NCBI GenBank assembly: GCA_008694505.1
Contig: VZDJ01000219.1
Location: 10,654,350 to 10,718,349 of the forward strand
Source of the DNA: Cyanoderma ruficeps
Lineage: Eukaryota; Chordata; Aves; Passeriformes; Timaliidae
Reading direction: 5' to 3'
Length of the DNA stretch: 64,000 bases
The notes beneath the pieces were generated by a model that had not been told where the DNA came from, did not search any database, and saw nothing but the letters and a program-made list of their open reading frames with translations. This document shows, one piece after another, positions 48,438-61,300 of the stretch. The position numbers were made by a program, and so were the translations under genes. Each line of letters opens with the position of its first letter. Positions within the stretch are counted from its first letter, which is position 1.

Positions 48438-51400
48438 GCTGGCTTTCCCTTTAACTTTAAAAGTGTTTTGTTTTCTTTCAGCTCCAGCAAACTGGATTGA
48501 ATTACAACTGAATTGAATGCACTTCTATAGCACCTTCCCTCAGGGATCTAAACCAATTTTCTCACCATTGCTAAATGCTGAACTTCCCCTGTACCCTCAC
48601 AGAGTAAGTAGGATGCTGCTATCTGTGCTGTAGGGTAGGAAAATTAGGAAAAGTGTTGAATGCAACATACTGGAAGAGAAGGTGATAAGATATTTAGCTC
48701 TTGGTTTTGAATGTTGTCGGGTGTTCACACAGTTGTGCTTTTCAGAGGGAGTGAAGCTTCTCAACATGTAACCTTAATATGAGAAAAGGAAATGCAATAT
48801 TTACCCCTGTAGCAGTGTAACTGTGTGTTGGTTCAGTGTTGGGCGCAGCTTCGGGATGGAGTAGGAACAAATAGGTAAAATCAGGAAGGAACAGTAAAAG
48901 GTGTTTTTGAGAAATATGGAGCGCGTTTCTGACTTGACCCCTGATCTGTTTTATCTTGGCCAGTCACACTGGGGGCTCCAGCTTCTGAAAAAAAGGCATT
49001 TGGAAGTCAATTCAGGGAGGAGAGGGGAAGAAAACAGCTGCAGTTCTCAGGTGCTTGTCCATTGTAACCCCTGGCCAAGGCCAAGGGAGCTGCTGCCAAG
49101 CTGAAATGTCGCATCTGATGCAAAGGGTTGAATACATGGTGACAGGGACAGAAGATTTTCCTCCCAGAATCTTTTTTTTTTTTTTGTTCAGTTTCTTGCA
49201 CGGCCATTCCGCGTGTTTAACAAACAAAAGGAGAGTGTGATGGGATTCACCGTCCTTTGGCGATTCCACGGTGGTTGTGTTCCTAATAAACTGTAAAAAG
49301 AAAGCTGACTGCAGGAAGGTTGGTGGCTAGGTTAATATACAATGTAGTGGAGTCATTTAAAATAATCCAAGCAAAGAAAGGAGATTTATATAAAAGTACA
49401 TTTCCATTACTTGTGCCTCTGGCACAGTAATGTCTCATCTAGCATAGCAAAAAGCTAACAACATTATTCTTGTTTCTCTTTGTAACATCCATAGCCTTTA
49501 GTACTGCTTTTCTTCGTTAATTTTCGAAAGACTAGTTGTTAATTAAGAGACATGTTTGACTCAAAGGCAAGTCTTGAGTGAAAAGAGCTCAGAAAACATG
49601 TCAGGAGTCTTGTGTTTTGGGTTTTTTTAAATTATTTTTAAAACAACATCTAATTTTGAGCATGTCAATATCCAATTAAAATTTTGATGAGTGGGATGCA
49701 AGCTCCCATGGATGTCTTCACGGCAATTGCATTTGGTCTCTTTTTCTCAGCTGGAACAGTGGAACAGTAGGGCAGGTCTGATTTTTGGATGGGTGAAGAA
49801 GTCCACTTTGAAGCAAGGAAAGCAGACTACAAGTACAGTTTAGTTTTTGTTTTCTTCCTCCCCTTTTTTCCCCAGAGGACTCAAGATCAGTCATTGAACA
49901 CCACAGGTACGGCATCACATTTAAACCCATTTTCTTTTACATTTTTTGTAAGGGCTTAGCACCTGGTGAGCATGGAAGTAGAGTTACTTCTTAGCAAAGT
50001 CTGGCTACTTGCTTTGGTATTGAAATAGAAGGAGCTTTCTTCTAAAAATCCATCCCAAAGGGCCAAGACTGAAGTGTTTTGTATTCCCATTACTTTGAAT
50101 GGAATTTTTTCCTTACTAAGGAGTTTGGCACTGGGATTGCTTAGAGAGCCAGGCACTTCTTTTATGTAGGTCCATTAATTTTGATTCTGCTCAATGTGTA
50201 TTCCTAATTGCAATCAGTCAATGTACCTAAAGAGATCAGAGGAGGGAACTGATCCAGAAGGGGGAAGACTTGTTACTGTGTCCTTTGGAGCTGTGGGATT
50301 GAGTGACCACATCATCTTGGCTGTGTCTTTTGGGTTGGTAAAGTGAATGTATGGCTTTTAAGACAGACATAGTATAATTAATGATTAATCAGGGCCCTTC
50401 GTTTTGCATAACTTTTAATTCTGCAGTCAAGGCTTGTGTGTATAATGAATGGTTTTTATTTTCTTTCTTCTGCAACTTATCTTTGCTGACTGCACCTCTT
50501 TGCTCCCTGATGTCTGTGAGCTCTAATAAATCGAGGAGTTTAGGCAGACAGCTCCTTAGGCAAGAGCTCTCCTTTGGCTGGTGATGCTGGTGAGACCTGC
50601 CTAGACTATAAAAGGCTCAGAAAAGGGGACAAGCTTTTGGCTGGAAGGCATAAGGGAAGTGTAACAACTTTTACATCCCTCCTTCATCTCTCTTCTTGGA
50701 TATTTAATTGGCATTAGGAAACAGAGCAGGTCATTGGATTAATAAACAAAAAAAAAGTACTGTTTGAGTCAGAGATACCCTTAGGAAGTCTCCTCTTGGT
50801 AGTGCTTGTACTGCTGTTACGAATTCCAAGATATTTAGTGGTTTTTAGAACTACCTTAGCTGTCAGAGTGGTGTGATAAAGCAAAAATCTGTGCTCTCAT
50901 TTTAGAAAGGATGCTTGCCCTCCCGTATTTGGGGAGAACAGCCTGAAGGTGCGGAGCTTTGGACTGGAGTGCACAAAGAAAGCTCACCAAACAAATATAA
51001 AGACCCCCACAGCTTTCATTCCTGTGGTGTTACTGTCTTGTATAAATATCCAGAAAGTACTGGCTTATAATTTTGTGTTTATTAAGAAAATATATCTTTT
51101 ACCAGCTCCTGCTTCCTTGCTCTCAAAACCCTGTGTGACTCATACTTAATGCCATAATATTGCAGGTCAAACTAGAGATCCTGTGTAACACAGTCCATTG
51201 TAATTTCCCAGGCAGTGTCTGCATCAAGCCAACAGTTAACTGGAGAACTTGGCTTTTTTTCCTGTGTTTACCTAGAGCCTTGTCCCTTGAAAGCCTGGTC
51301 AACAGCTGCTTCTCTCTTTTGTTTATTGTTTCCCCCCCTTCCCATTTTTTAGTGTTGTCTAATGGCAAGAGCCTGTGACTTGAAGGGGAAAGGGTCAGAG

Positions 51401-51502
51401 AGATGAGAATTGTTGGACTCAATGTCCTCACAGAATTAGCAGCTCTATGGTCATGGGAGGAAGAATGATGATTCTCCTGTCATCTTTACGGAGAAGAGAG
51501 GA

Positions 51503-51979
51503 TCCACACAGAGCCAGGAAATGCTTTGGGCTGAAAGGGATCTTAAAGCTCATCTTATTCCAACTCTCATGCCATGCACAGGGACACTTTCCACTGTCCC
51601 AGGCTGCTCCAAGCTCTGTCCAGACTGGCCCTGGGCACTGCCAGGGATAGGGCAGGCACAGCTGCTCTGGGCACCCTGTGCCAGGGCCTCCCCACCCTCA
51701 CAGGGAAGGATTATTTCCTTTTCAGCTAAACCTGTCCTCTTTCAATGGAAAGCCATTACACCTTGTCCCATCACTATTCGCTCTTTTCCAAACTTCCTCT
51801 CCAGTTCTCTGAGCCCCTTTAGGCACTGGAAGGGGCTCGAACATCTCCCCAGAGCCTTCTCTTCTCCTGGCTGAGCAACCTCAACTCTGTCAGCCTGTTT
51901 CCACAGCAGAGGTGCTCCAGCCCCATGATCATCTCCTCTGGATTGACTCCAACAGGTCCATGTCCTCCTATGTTCAAGG
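51503..51979 (-). mobile_element. CR1 LINE 3' region, avian type, inverted
   Basis: About 475 bases are the reverse complement of an avian CR1 3' region. Read left to right they run from the 3' end ('ATGCTTTGGGCTGAAAGGGA') through 'CTCATCTTATTCCAACTC', 'GGGACACTTTCCACTGTCCC', 'CCTTCTCTTCTCCTGGCTGA' and 'AGAGGTGCTCCAGCCCC' to 'AACAGGTCCATGTCCTCC'. The opening segment fits a CR1 subfamily common in songbirds as I remember it. It has no intact ORF and is well enough preserved to be a moderately young insertion. Confidence 0.92.
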
Positions 51980-52220
51980 GTAACCATTTATAGACAGGAC
52001 AGATTAAGATTTCTATCCTGTAACCACATGTTACTTTCAGTCCAACATCCAAAAAATCAGGATTACAAAGCAAATGAAGTAGAGGGAGTGGCAGTGCCAA
52101 AAATAAGAACCCGGTGGTTGAATCTGTTACAACATTCGTGCCTTTTTCTCCTGCTGCGGAGGGAAGGGAAAACACTCCTTGTCCACGGGGGATGAGGTGA
52201 GAAAGGATGGGCTTCATCTG

Positions 52221-52437
52221 CAGCAAGTGAGATTTACTTTTGTGACAAAAACTTTCTAGGATGAAATATGCCATTAGATTGCTTATGGGGGCTGCGGCAA
52301 CTCCATCATTGCAGGTCTTTAAGAATATGTTAGAAAAACATCTGTCAGGGATGATATCTGTAGAGCTGCTCCTGCCTTGGGGTATGGAGATGGACTAGAT
52401 AACCTCTGGAGGTCCCTTTCAGCCCTGTTTTCTGTGA
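52221..52437 (+). mobile_element. CR1 LINE 3' end, older amniote type
   Basis: This plus-strand fragment matches the end of an older CR1 family. It includes 'GGCAACTCCATCATTGCAGG', 'TCTTTAAGAATATGTTAG', 'CATCTGTCAGGGATGAT', 'ATGGACTAGATAACCTCTGG' and 'GGTCCCTTTCAGCCCTG', and finishes in a decayed TTTCTGTGAGCTCTA tail. It faces the CR1 at 51503-51979 across about 240 bases of other sequence. Confidence 0.88.
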
Positions 52438-53801
52438 GCTCTAATCCAGGACTTTTCATTACTCATCTCCTGAAGCCCCAAAGGTGACAGGACTATCACA
52501 CTTCGTTTTTACCCTTATACAATCTTTTTTGCCGGATGGTTTTTGAGTCATTCAGTGGTGCTGGCTTCAGTTACATTTGTCATATGATTCTCTTACCGCC
52601 CCTATTTATTAATTTTTTTCAGTCCATGCCCTTTAGCCCTTTTGTCTCTGTTTTTTAAATGGAATTCGCTCACTTTGAAACTTTCTGAAAGCAAAAGTTT
52701 CCGAAAACTTTGATTTTTTTTTCTTTTTTTTTAAAATCTGAGACTTCAAATTAGACAAAATGAGTTAAAGCTGCTGTTAAGTGCTAATGTCATGTTCAGT
52801 GCTGCAGCAGACACAGGAATAGGAGCTGGTTTTGCCTTGTTAAAGTGAGATAATGAAATATGAACAGGACAGATGATGAAGTGGGGACCTGCCCAGGACA
52901 GAGGCTATTCTGCTTGTGTGGCCAGGGCTTGGTACAGTGTGGACCTGAGCTGCCCTAATAACCTTTTTTATGATGGGAAGGCCACGAGGGACCAGGTACA
53001 TGAGTACAGTGTGCACGTGGTGCTGCTGTAAGGTGGAAAAGAACTAAGGTTTGTGCTTTGAAGTGATAACATAGTGATTTTGGGGTGGTTTAAAAATACA
53101 GTAAATGAAAAGATAACCAAACCAGTGTGATCCTGTAAGTGATGGGTTTTTATTCAGGTGTCACAGTGGCAGTAAATGCCCCACACAGCTGCACAGTCCT
53201 CTCTCTCTGACACAGCTGGGCATTTCACAAGCTGGTGTGAAACCGTAGGTTCCCATTATATTTGCCCTTTTTCATCTCTTCTTGGTGTGGAATTAAGTTC
53301 ATTCTATTATTGGTGTGTGATGGTTTTTAAGTGGTTTCCTTGCAGGTTTTAGGGCTTCCCTGACTCTCCGTTTGGGCTGGTAAAGTAGAAGATTGCGCAG
53401 TAAAAGCGAAGGTGTCAGGTCTGAGGTAAACAAACATCCTGGTTTGTTTCGTTGTAGCTCTCCAGTTCAGCTCCTGGGTGCCTTGATCTGCGAAACAGCT
53501 CTGCTGATTCTGCCCGTGTCAGGGGGCAATTGCTCCAGCCAGAGCTGGGGAGAGGGAGGTGACTGCCCCACTCCCTGCTCTGTGTTTGGAGAGAAGCACC
53601 ATGCCCAGGACATCGTGCTCCTTTCCACAGCTGCCCACGCCTTCCTTGGCCCTTTTGTTGGCCTTCTTCATCTCCCTCCACGGCTTAAACAGACAGTCAG
53701 GAGATGAGAAATCCCTGGGGGCGTTCTGCATAGGGTAGTGATTCACTTGGATGTTTTATGTTCCCCTGAATATTTAATGTCCTTAAATGACTGTGGATTT
53801 G

Positions 53802-53843
53802 CAGCAGTGGAGCAGAGGTGGAGCAGTGATGGAGCAGAGGTGC
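53802..53843 (+). repeat. Imperfect 11-bp tandem repeat
   Basis: GCAGAGGTGGA, GCAGTGATGGA and GCAGAGGTGCC follow each other in phase after a shorter GCAGTGGA unit. It is a small minisatellite-like array of three to four units. Confidence 0.7.
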
Positions 53844-55651
53844 CATGTGGGGTCTGACAGGCACAGAATTGCCTTGTGACACCCGTGCTGGTCCCTGCTC
53901 ATCTCTGCTGCATGCTGCAGCGTTTCCAAGTTTAACTTGGGTAATAATATTTAAATCATCGTATCAACCCTCCCTCCTCTGGACTTTAAATAAAGTTGCC
54001 TAATCCAGATATGTTGTTTAACTGAGGAGCTGACTTCTTTACAACTAGTTATTTTGTGCTCAGCTATATGTCCTGAGTTCTAGATTCTTCATGGCTGGAT
54101 TTGATGCATTCTATTTAATTATGCACTTTAAACATGAAAGAAGGAGGAGAAAACTCACATTGGTAGCTCTGGGCTGCAGGAGTTGACGTGTTTGCTTCAA
54201 TCTGCCTGCTCCCTCTAAAGGCTCTGGAGCCCACGGACCCCCTCAGCGAAGTTATGAAGGCAGAATTAGAAAACCTTGTCTTTTTGGAAACTTTGATTCA
54301 TTTTTTTTGAAGGGGTGACCAGAGCTACTGTGTTACAGAACTGTCAAATACCCTCTGTACAGAAGCCCTGTCATCCGAATTTCAAAGTCAGAGCCATATT
54401 TTGAGAGACTTGCCCTTTTCATCCTATCTGGTCTGTGGGGGTGTTGCTGCGACTGAGCCCTGTTTGGCTGTGTAAAAACAGCCTGCCAGGCTTCCTTTGC
54501 CAGGGACTTTGAGTTTAAATCTATTTCAGGCCTTTAAAAAGGTCACTCAAGGCTGCCAGCCAGAACCTGTGTCTTAATTCGGTGCCGTTAGAATCAGAGG
54601 AAAATAAAATCCACAATCTCAGGCTGGAGGGCAGGGAGCGGTGGAATTATCAGACACTTTATAAACTGCAGAATATGCTCTCGTTGCAGATTTCTGCTGT
54701 GGGCTGAGGCCAGCAGGAGGATCCCAGGGCAGCAGGAAGGCTGCTCAGGCGCTGCTGTAAGCTTTGAGCTCCAGCAGTGGGGATCTGATTGCTGCTCTGG
54801 GGCCTGAAGCAGCTGCTTTCCTTTGCTTGCTGAGATGTCAGGGTCACATTTTTACCCTGGCTGTTGAGTGGTGTGTCTTTCCAGGTGATTTGTACCTGGC
54901 TGTTGAGGCTCCCTGCTGCTGTATATTTGGGTTTTTGCTCTGCAGCAAGGCAGAAGGGGAGCAGGAGTTGTGTGGGGGTTTGGGATCTGGATTAGGGATT
55001 ATTGCACAGGTGGGCAGAGGGAGAAGCTGAATTTGAGGCCTCAGTGGCCCATTCCCACCCTGTGCTAATGATCCCAAAGGAAGGTCCCCGTCTTTCCCTT
55101 GCTATGTATCATCTGATACACTTCACTGCCCTACTGAAAAATTTGTGTGGACTCCTGCTAGGCTAATAGGTTTGTTTCTCCTTAATTCCTACTTGTAATC
55201 CTTCAGTTTGTTCTCTTATTTGTAGTCCGACATGGGTTCTTTTAAGAGTGGAAGGAGCTGACATCAGCTGTTTGAAGAGCCAAATAAAAGATTTCTTATA
55301 ACAGTAATCAGCCTGGCTGATTTCCCAGCAGCGTCCCGGCCTGCCAGGCTGTGGAACAGCCAGCACTAGGGACAGAGTCTCTTTTTCCACAGTTGGGCCT
55401 AATTTAATAAAACTTTGTTGAATTGCATTACAAGTTTGATTCTGGGTTTTGACTGATATCTTGGAATGTGGGTTTTTTTTGTCATCTGGATAATTTTATA
55501 TTTGTTTCGTATTATCGTACCGGGAGGGATTTAATTTTGTTAGCATCTTTACCAAATAATCCGATGGATGTGAAAAGCAGTTTTAATGAGATTTGTCATT
55601 GATTATTTTCATATAAAAGTTCTGTGATTTGAAGAGTAATAACTTTGTGCT

Positions 55652-55806
55652 CACTTGCCATCTTATAAGTAGGCCTTAGTTTTAATCTTGTAGGTTTTCA
55701 AAATTGAATCAGCAGAAATTGCAGAAATTGTTTATATTCACTTGCTATCTTATTAATGGATCTCAACTTTAATCTCTGTGATTTTCCAAATTGTTTCAGC
55801 AAAAAT
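55652..55806. repeat. Diverged tandem duplication, offset 87 bp
   Basis: Segments 55652-55719 and 55739-55806 align without gaps at about 50 of 68 positions (about 74%). Both begin CACTTGC-ATCTTAT and share TTTAATCT, TTTTC, AAATTG and TCAGCA blocks in the same order. The repeat may extend weakly to the left. The sequence is AT-rich but not simple, so this is more likely an old segmental tandem duplication than chance. Confidence 0.65.
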
Positions 55807-57939
55807 GATGTCACCAGGGTTTGATTAAAGCATTCAGTTTCAACTTACTTCTTTTCTAATGTGTTAAATTTTCATATGTCAATGCAAAAAATTTTAACAA
55901 TATTAACCTCTTACTAGAACCTTATTTCCCAAAGTACTTTGAGAACTTTGCGTTAAGTTTGCTTTTTTTTTTAAATTAAAATCTTGGCTGCTAGTAAAAC
56001 ATACTTGTCAATTTGTAGTTAATTGCTGCATTAGTTCTGAAGTTATAAATCAAGTTGGAAAGTAAGTTTAGTATCTTGTATTAAGCAGCAAAAAACGGTT
56101 GTTGCAGTAGGAATGCTGCCTGCTAATTCACTTGTCTCCTTTTAGCCAAAAACTGCATTTATTCATGTTCTGCATTTTGGCTGGATGATCTCCATGCTGA
56201 TCAATAATGACTGAAATGCCTTTTCCCCCTTCTAAAGGCTGCCTTCTGGGGGACATTTGTCCCAAACAAGAGACAGATGAGTAAATAGGGCAAGCAGGTA
56301 GGACTATGAATTTCTTTCTATTATTCTTTTCAATTTTTTTTTATTTCTTTAAGATTTCCTTATTGTTTAATTTTTTATTTCTTCTTGAATAATGCAAGGA
56401 GCATTAGTAAGAAAAAGGTTGACTGGTATGTGATATTTTTTCGATTCAGCCCTAAAATTATAATCTGAGGTCAAGTAGTGGGTCTGCATCAGTGTATTTT
56501 GACTGAACAACAAGGAAAAAACATATTCACATCTCAATTTAGAGGGAACCACCACAAGTCCCCTCTCCTGCAAACCACATCCTTAAATCCTTCCTCCTGA
56601 AATTGCAGCTCTGTGGGTGGCTCCTGCGCTGTCAGTGGGCTGCAGTGCCAGGGTCCCCCCTCTTGGAGGGGATTATAGGATCAAAGTTGGATAGCACTGC
56701 GGTACAACATGATGCTATTTTAGGAACATCTCAGTTTTTCACAGAGGGAAAACCAGTGGTAGGTGAGCTGCTGAGAAGGGCTTTTTACACAGCCGAGGCT
56801 GAAGAATGTCTGAGAATTTTTGTAAGAAACACAAGCTGTGTTTTGCATGCAGGGAGCAGCACCACCCCTGACGCTGTAAATTTTTGAAGTCCAATGCTCC
56901 CCAGCGCCCAGGTGTGCCTTCAGCTGGCTTTGCTGTTTCCAGAGCAGAAGCCAATAAAACTCTGCCAGATCCCCAGAGAGACCTGAGATTTCTAGGAGCC
57001 ACATTTCATGTCTCCCACGCAGTCACGTTGTGGGAATGGTGCAGGCTAAATGCCTGTGCCTTGCTGCTGCTGGCTTTATGCAGGGCTGACAATTGCCTTC
57101 CTTTCCTCCCCTCCTGGGAGCCATCCCCCTCCGTGTGCTGCCTTGCTCAGTGCTCACTTCTGCAGCCTCTGTGCTGCCCTGGAACTGTGCTTTTCCTTTC
57201 CTCATCACCTCAGGAGTTTTGCCTCTCCATTAGCAAGTTGAATAAAGAGGACAGCAATATAATTGGGCAAAATGTTCCTAAATGAAGGATTTCAGTTGTT
57301 GTAATAGGGGTGTAAGGGGAGGGGGTGGGCACTGACACCTGCGGGAGGGTGTGGCAGAGAGGAGCAGGGAATGGGAGGAAGGTCAGGTGAAGCTAAAATC
57401 ATTTAAGCGCATGCTTTCAAAAGCAAACGATCATTTTGGAAGTAAAACTTACCACTTAGGCTAAAAGTTAATGTCAGTTCTTGCAGCTGTAACAATATCC
57501 TGCCTTTTATGAGGGCTGCCACCACTTACTGGAGCGAGATGCTGAAAGCATCCTCTAAGTGGCTGCTGGGGAAGTCAGTGCTGTAAACATCAGTGAGGTC
57601 AGGCTGCTGACCTTCAAAAAGAGTTTTCCTTTCTGGAGGAGTAACTCCTGAAAAGGCAGTCTGCTAACGAGATTTTGTGTGCTTTATAGTGTGCAGTGTC
57701 CATAATTTTCTAAATGGTCTCTCCCTGCTGCAGGCACACCCTTTTTCATCTGGTGTTCACGGGAGAGTTGGATCGGCACCTTTTAAAATATTCGTCTGGA
57801 AATTGGGTAGCACCGGTGTAAAAGTCTGTGAAAAGATTAAAGAGGAATTATTTGGGGGAAGGAAAATACGACAACTTTGTGGCCAAAAAAGAGAATGTGA
57901 CTTGCTAACATTGTGAACAGCGTCAGGCTCTGCGGGTAA

Positions 57940-58340
57940 TCAGTTTTGTGAAGGTTTCATTATATGACACAACTCACTACACGGCTGAGCTTAATGTAGC
58001 AATAGATCAGTGTTCTTTCTTTCAGGTAGCGATGCTATTTAAGTAGAACATTCATTATATCATGATAACAGAGATCCTCAAAGAGCTAAATAATTGAAGC
58101 CAGGTGCTGGAAAAACAGTGAATACACATTGCGGTTTCAAAGCCTGCTATTGTGGAAAGCCACTTAATTGCATTCTGCTGCAATTAATAATCATCTTAAT
58201 GGCTTTGCATATTTATGAATATATAAAATAAATAAGAAAATACACAGGCTAGGATAAGAATTTGGTTCGTAAAATTTTATTGCTGGAAAGTAATTAAGCA
58301 TGCCTCTAATCACAGCATCATTTTTCATTGTAGGTTTGGG
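57940..58340. promoter_or_regulatory. Candidate conserved noncoding element
   Basis: This is an AT-rich, repeat-free stretch with dense homeodomain and POU-like sites: CACTTAATTGC near 58162, CAATTAATAATC near 58182, GCTTTGCATATTTATGAAT near 58203 and GTAATTAAGC near 58291. It has no coding signal. The texture fits a developmental enhancer, but conservation is untested. Confidence 0.2.
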
Positions 58341-61300
58341 TAGAATGAGAAAGTTTGGGAAAGAAAATGTGACTGTTCCGTAAATTAGCTTGTATGGAGG
58401 ATTTCATATCGCAGATATTAAAATTTAGGGACATACTTGCTTCTCACTTCCCTGCCATTGCCTGTTTTGACCTGGGGTACCTTGAGTATGGCAGGAGATC
58501 AATTTTCATCTCTCCTCCTCTGTGAGATGGGTGGCGAAGCTTTTGCCTTCCATCTTCTGGTCTGTATTGAACAGGAGGTCACGATGAAAGATTAGAGCAG
58601 CCTTTCCTGGCCTTTAAACAAATCCTAATAATGTCTGAGGTTTTGAGATTAAAATTTGTCTCCTGAGCATGCAAATAAAAGCTCACAAGAAGACCACAGA
58701 GAGTATTGCTTGAAGTTTTGGCCCAAGTGGAATTACTCTCTGATTACATCCATGTGACTAGACATGAATTTGACTGGATGAAGTTTCTCTTCAATCTGCA
58801 CAGTAACCACTTACCCTCATCAGGAATTTTTTCCTCTTTACAGCCCCGTGCATTGCAAAATGTTCCTGCTTTGTTTTGACTTGACCTTTCCTAGTCACTG
58901 AAAATCAATAGACTTTAATGCATTTATTAAATAAGGAGGATTCGAGGGATTAACGTGCAGGGTTCAGTGCTGGAGAAGGTAAAGAGTGGAATATTCCTGC
59001 AGAGCCAAGGCAGGCTGCTGTGGCTCCAGGAGAGCTCTGCTCCTTTCCTGGCTGGAGCTGGTGCCTGTGTGCTGGTCAGGCAGCCCGAGACCCCATTGCT
59101 GCCTTCTCTTCATTCCTACACTTTCTTCAAAGGGGGGAGCTTGCTCAGCTCTCTTTGCCTTTTTCTTCTTTCTTTTCTGAAGAGAAATGACTTTTTCTCC
59201 TCCTTTGGTTGAGCTGTATTCGAATTCCAAGAGATGGGGAGTAATGGGACTTTAAACACTGCTGGATATCATTTGGGCTTCAAAAAATATTGGAGTATTT
59301 ACGATGAAACGTGTTCATGTGCAATGATGTGTTGCTTCTGAGGATACGCTGGCTTTTGCGACCTGATTTTTTTAAGAGTTGGAGTTGAGCACCTTTTGTG
59401 CTCAGTGTAGTGTCTGTAGCAGGTACTTACACATCTCTTCTGTTTCTAAGGTTAGCTGGCCGTATTTGTGCACATCTCTGGTTTACATGTCACCACAGGC
59501 TGGCTGTTCTGTAGCCTGCTGCCAGGCACACCTGCAGGTGATGTTCAGTTTCAGGGCCTTAGAAGAGGGAATAAGAAGAAGTCAGGTTTACTCTTACTAT
59601 ATTCAAATCTTTAGTCCCAAATATAAACCAATTAGCTCATCTTTTCTGAGTGGCCAGTGTAAATGCTTATTGATTTCAGCAGGTTGGCTGAGATGTACCT
59701 GATAACATCAATTTATGTACAAATACATGTCTTTTTCTAATTCAACTAATGATTTTGAACAGGAATTTAAGGTAGGCTTTTTCTTCAGTACTTTATCAAC
59801 CTATCCCTGATGAACTAAAGCTAAAGAATGTGGATGTCCTGGCACATCTTTTTCTCAATGTCTGTCGCTGGGCTTTTTGTGCCTCTTATTTATGCTGATT
59901 AGGAGAGCATTGTTCTTGTGCGTTTAAAGCCAGTAATTTTCTCACTGATTCTTTGTAATGCCTCCTTGAAAACATTGCAGATTGATGATCCCCCCACCTC
60001 AGATGAAATAAAAAGCAGCACGCAAACACAAAATCTGGACATGACAAGCTTCTTATGGCATGAACTGCTACAACATATTAAAACCAGGGTTACGTATAGG
60101 AAGAGATTTCTTTCAATGCACGACAACTCTCACACAATGGTGTCTTGATGTGTCAACATGCATTCAGACCTCAGCATATTAAGAATGATTTAGAAGGAAG
60201 CAGTGTCAGAACACATTGATCAAATTGTGGTGTTGCAAGATTTAATTGTTTTTTGCCACCTTAGCTGCTCCAATGCTTTGTGTAGGGTTGAAAAAAAGAA
60301 AAATCTACCACTCTAAGTAGTAACATAAATAAAATCTTGTACTAAAATCAAATCAGAAGTGGAATTTTATAGCGTTTTTTGCTTTCTTGGGACATAATCA
60401 TGTCTAATCTGCAATAACAGAAGAGCAATAATTATGCACACAGAGGCAGTTAGATGATCAGTAATTGATTGTTTTCTTCTTAAAGAGTAAACTTCTTGTA
60501 TACCAAAATGTGAGAGTGCTTTCCCTTTATGGGCCAGCATTGATTGTACATAAAACATGTGATAGAGGGTTTCTGAAAATGGTAATTAAAATTGTAGGGT
60601 TTCAAAAGTGAGCATTGATTACATTTGAGGGCCTCTCAGTTAAAAGTTAAAGAGTAAACAACAGAGTTTCCAGCTGGAATGATCTGAGGCATCAAGACAA
60701 AGAGGGCCTTGAAACTTGGAGTTCTACCTGTGTAGTTCTAGTCAAGAGTAGAACATCACACGTTAATTACATTTAAGAGAGGAACTTGCATGCTTTTCCC
60801 CTTTGCTACTTCTAGCAATATTTAAGTGATTAAAACCCTTAATGAAGCAGTTGCTGCTTCCTGTGAAAGGGGGCTGAGGAGCCCAAAGGGGCCCCTCTGG
60901 TGCTGGACTGGACTGGCAGGGAGAGGGGACTGGGAGGGGACATGCTGCCCCAGTGACAATAGTTGACCTCAGATGTTCCTCAGGTGGGGCTTATCAATTA
61001 TATTTTTGTGTCTCGTTTTGGAAGCTTGAAACTATGTGGATCAGCCACCCTTTGGTGTAAATGAGCAGGACTCAGCAGATTTGTGCCAATTTTCACCACG
61101 TCAGAAAGGAACGTGGGGGATGCAGTAGTTTGTGTGACTCCGGCTGCACGCTGCTAGAAGCAGCACAGAATGTTCTAAAGAGGTCTTCTGTTACCAGGAG
61201 ATTGTTTAATTAAATAAAAGTACATGTTGGAGTTACCTTATTAAGCACTTGTACAGAAGGTAAAAAATAAATCATCCTCATGTGATGAACCAGTGCTTTG

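Larger units (their letters stand above)
36701..51502. other. Intronic or intergenic DNA
   Basis: No gene was recognised. The DNA is mostly unique. It contains a stem-loop at 43504-43538, a 10-bp tandem duplication at 46082-46106, a microsatellite block at 48278-48437, and T14 homopolymers near 45531 and 49171. A splice-like open segment at 42855-43107 is listed separately. A TATA-like CTATAAAAGG occurs at about 50606 with no supporting gene. Confidence 0.5.
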
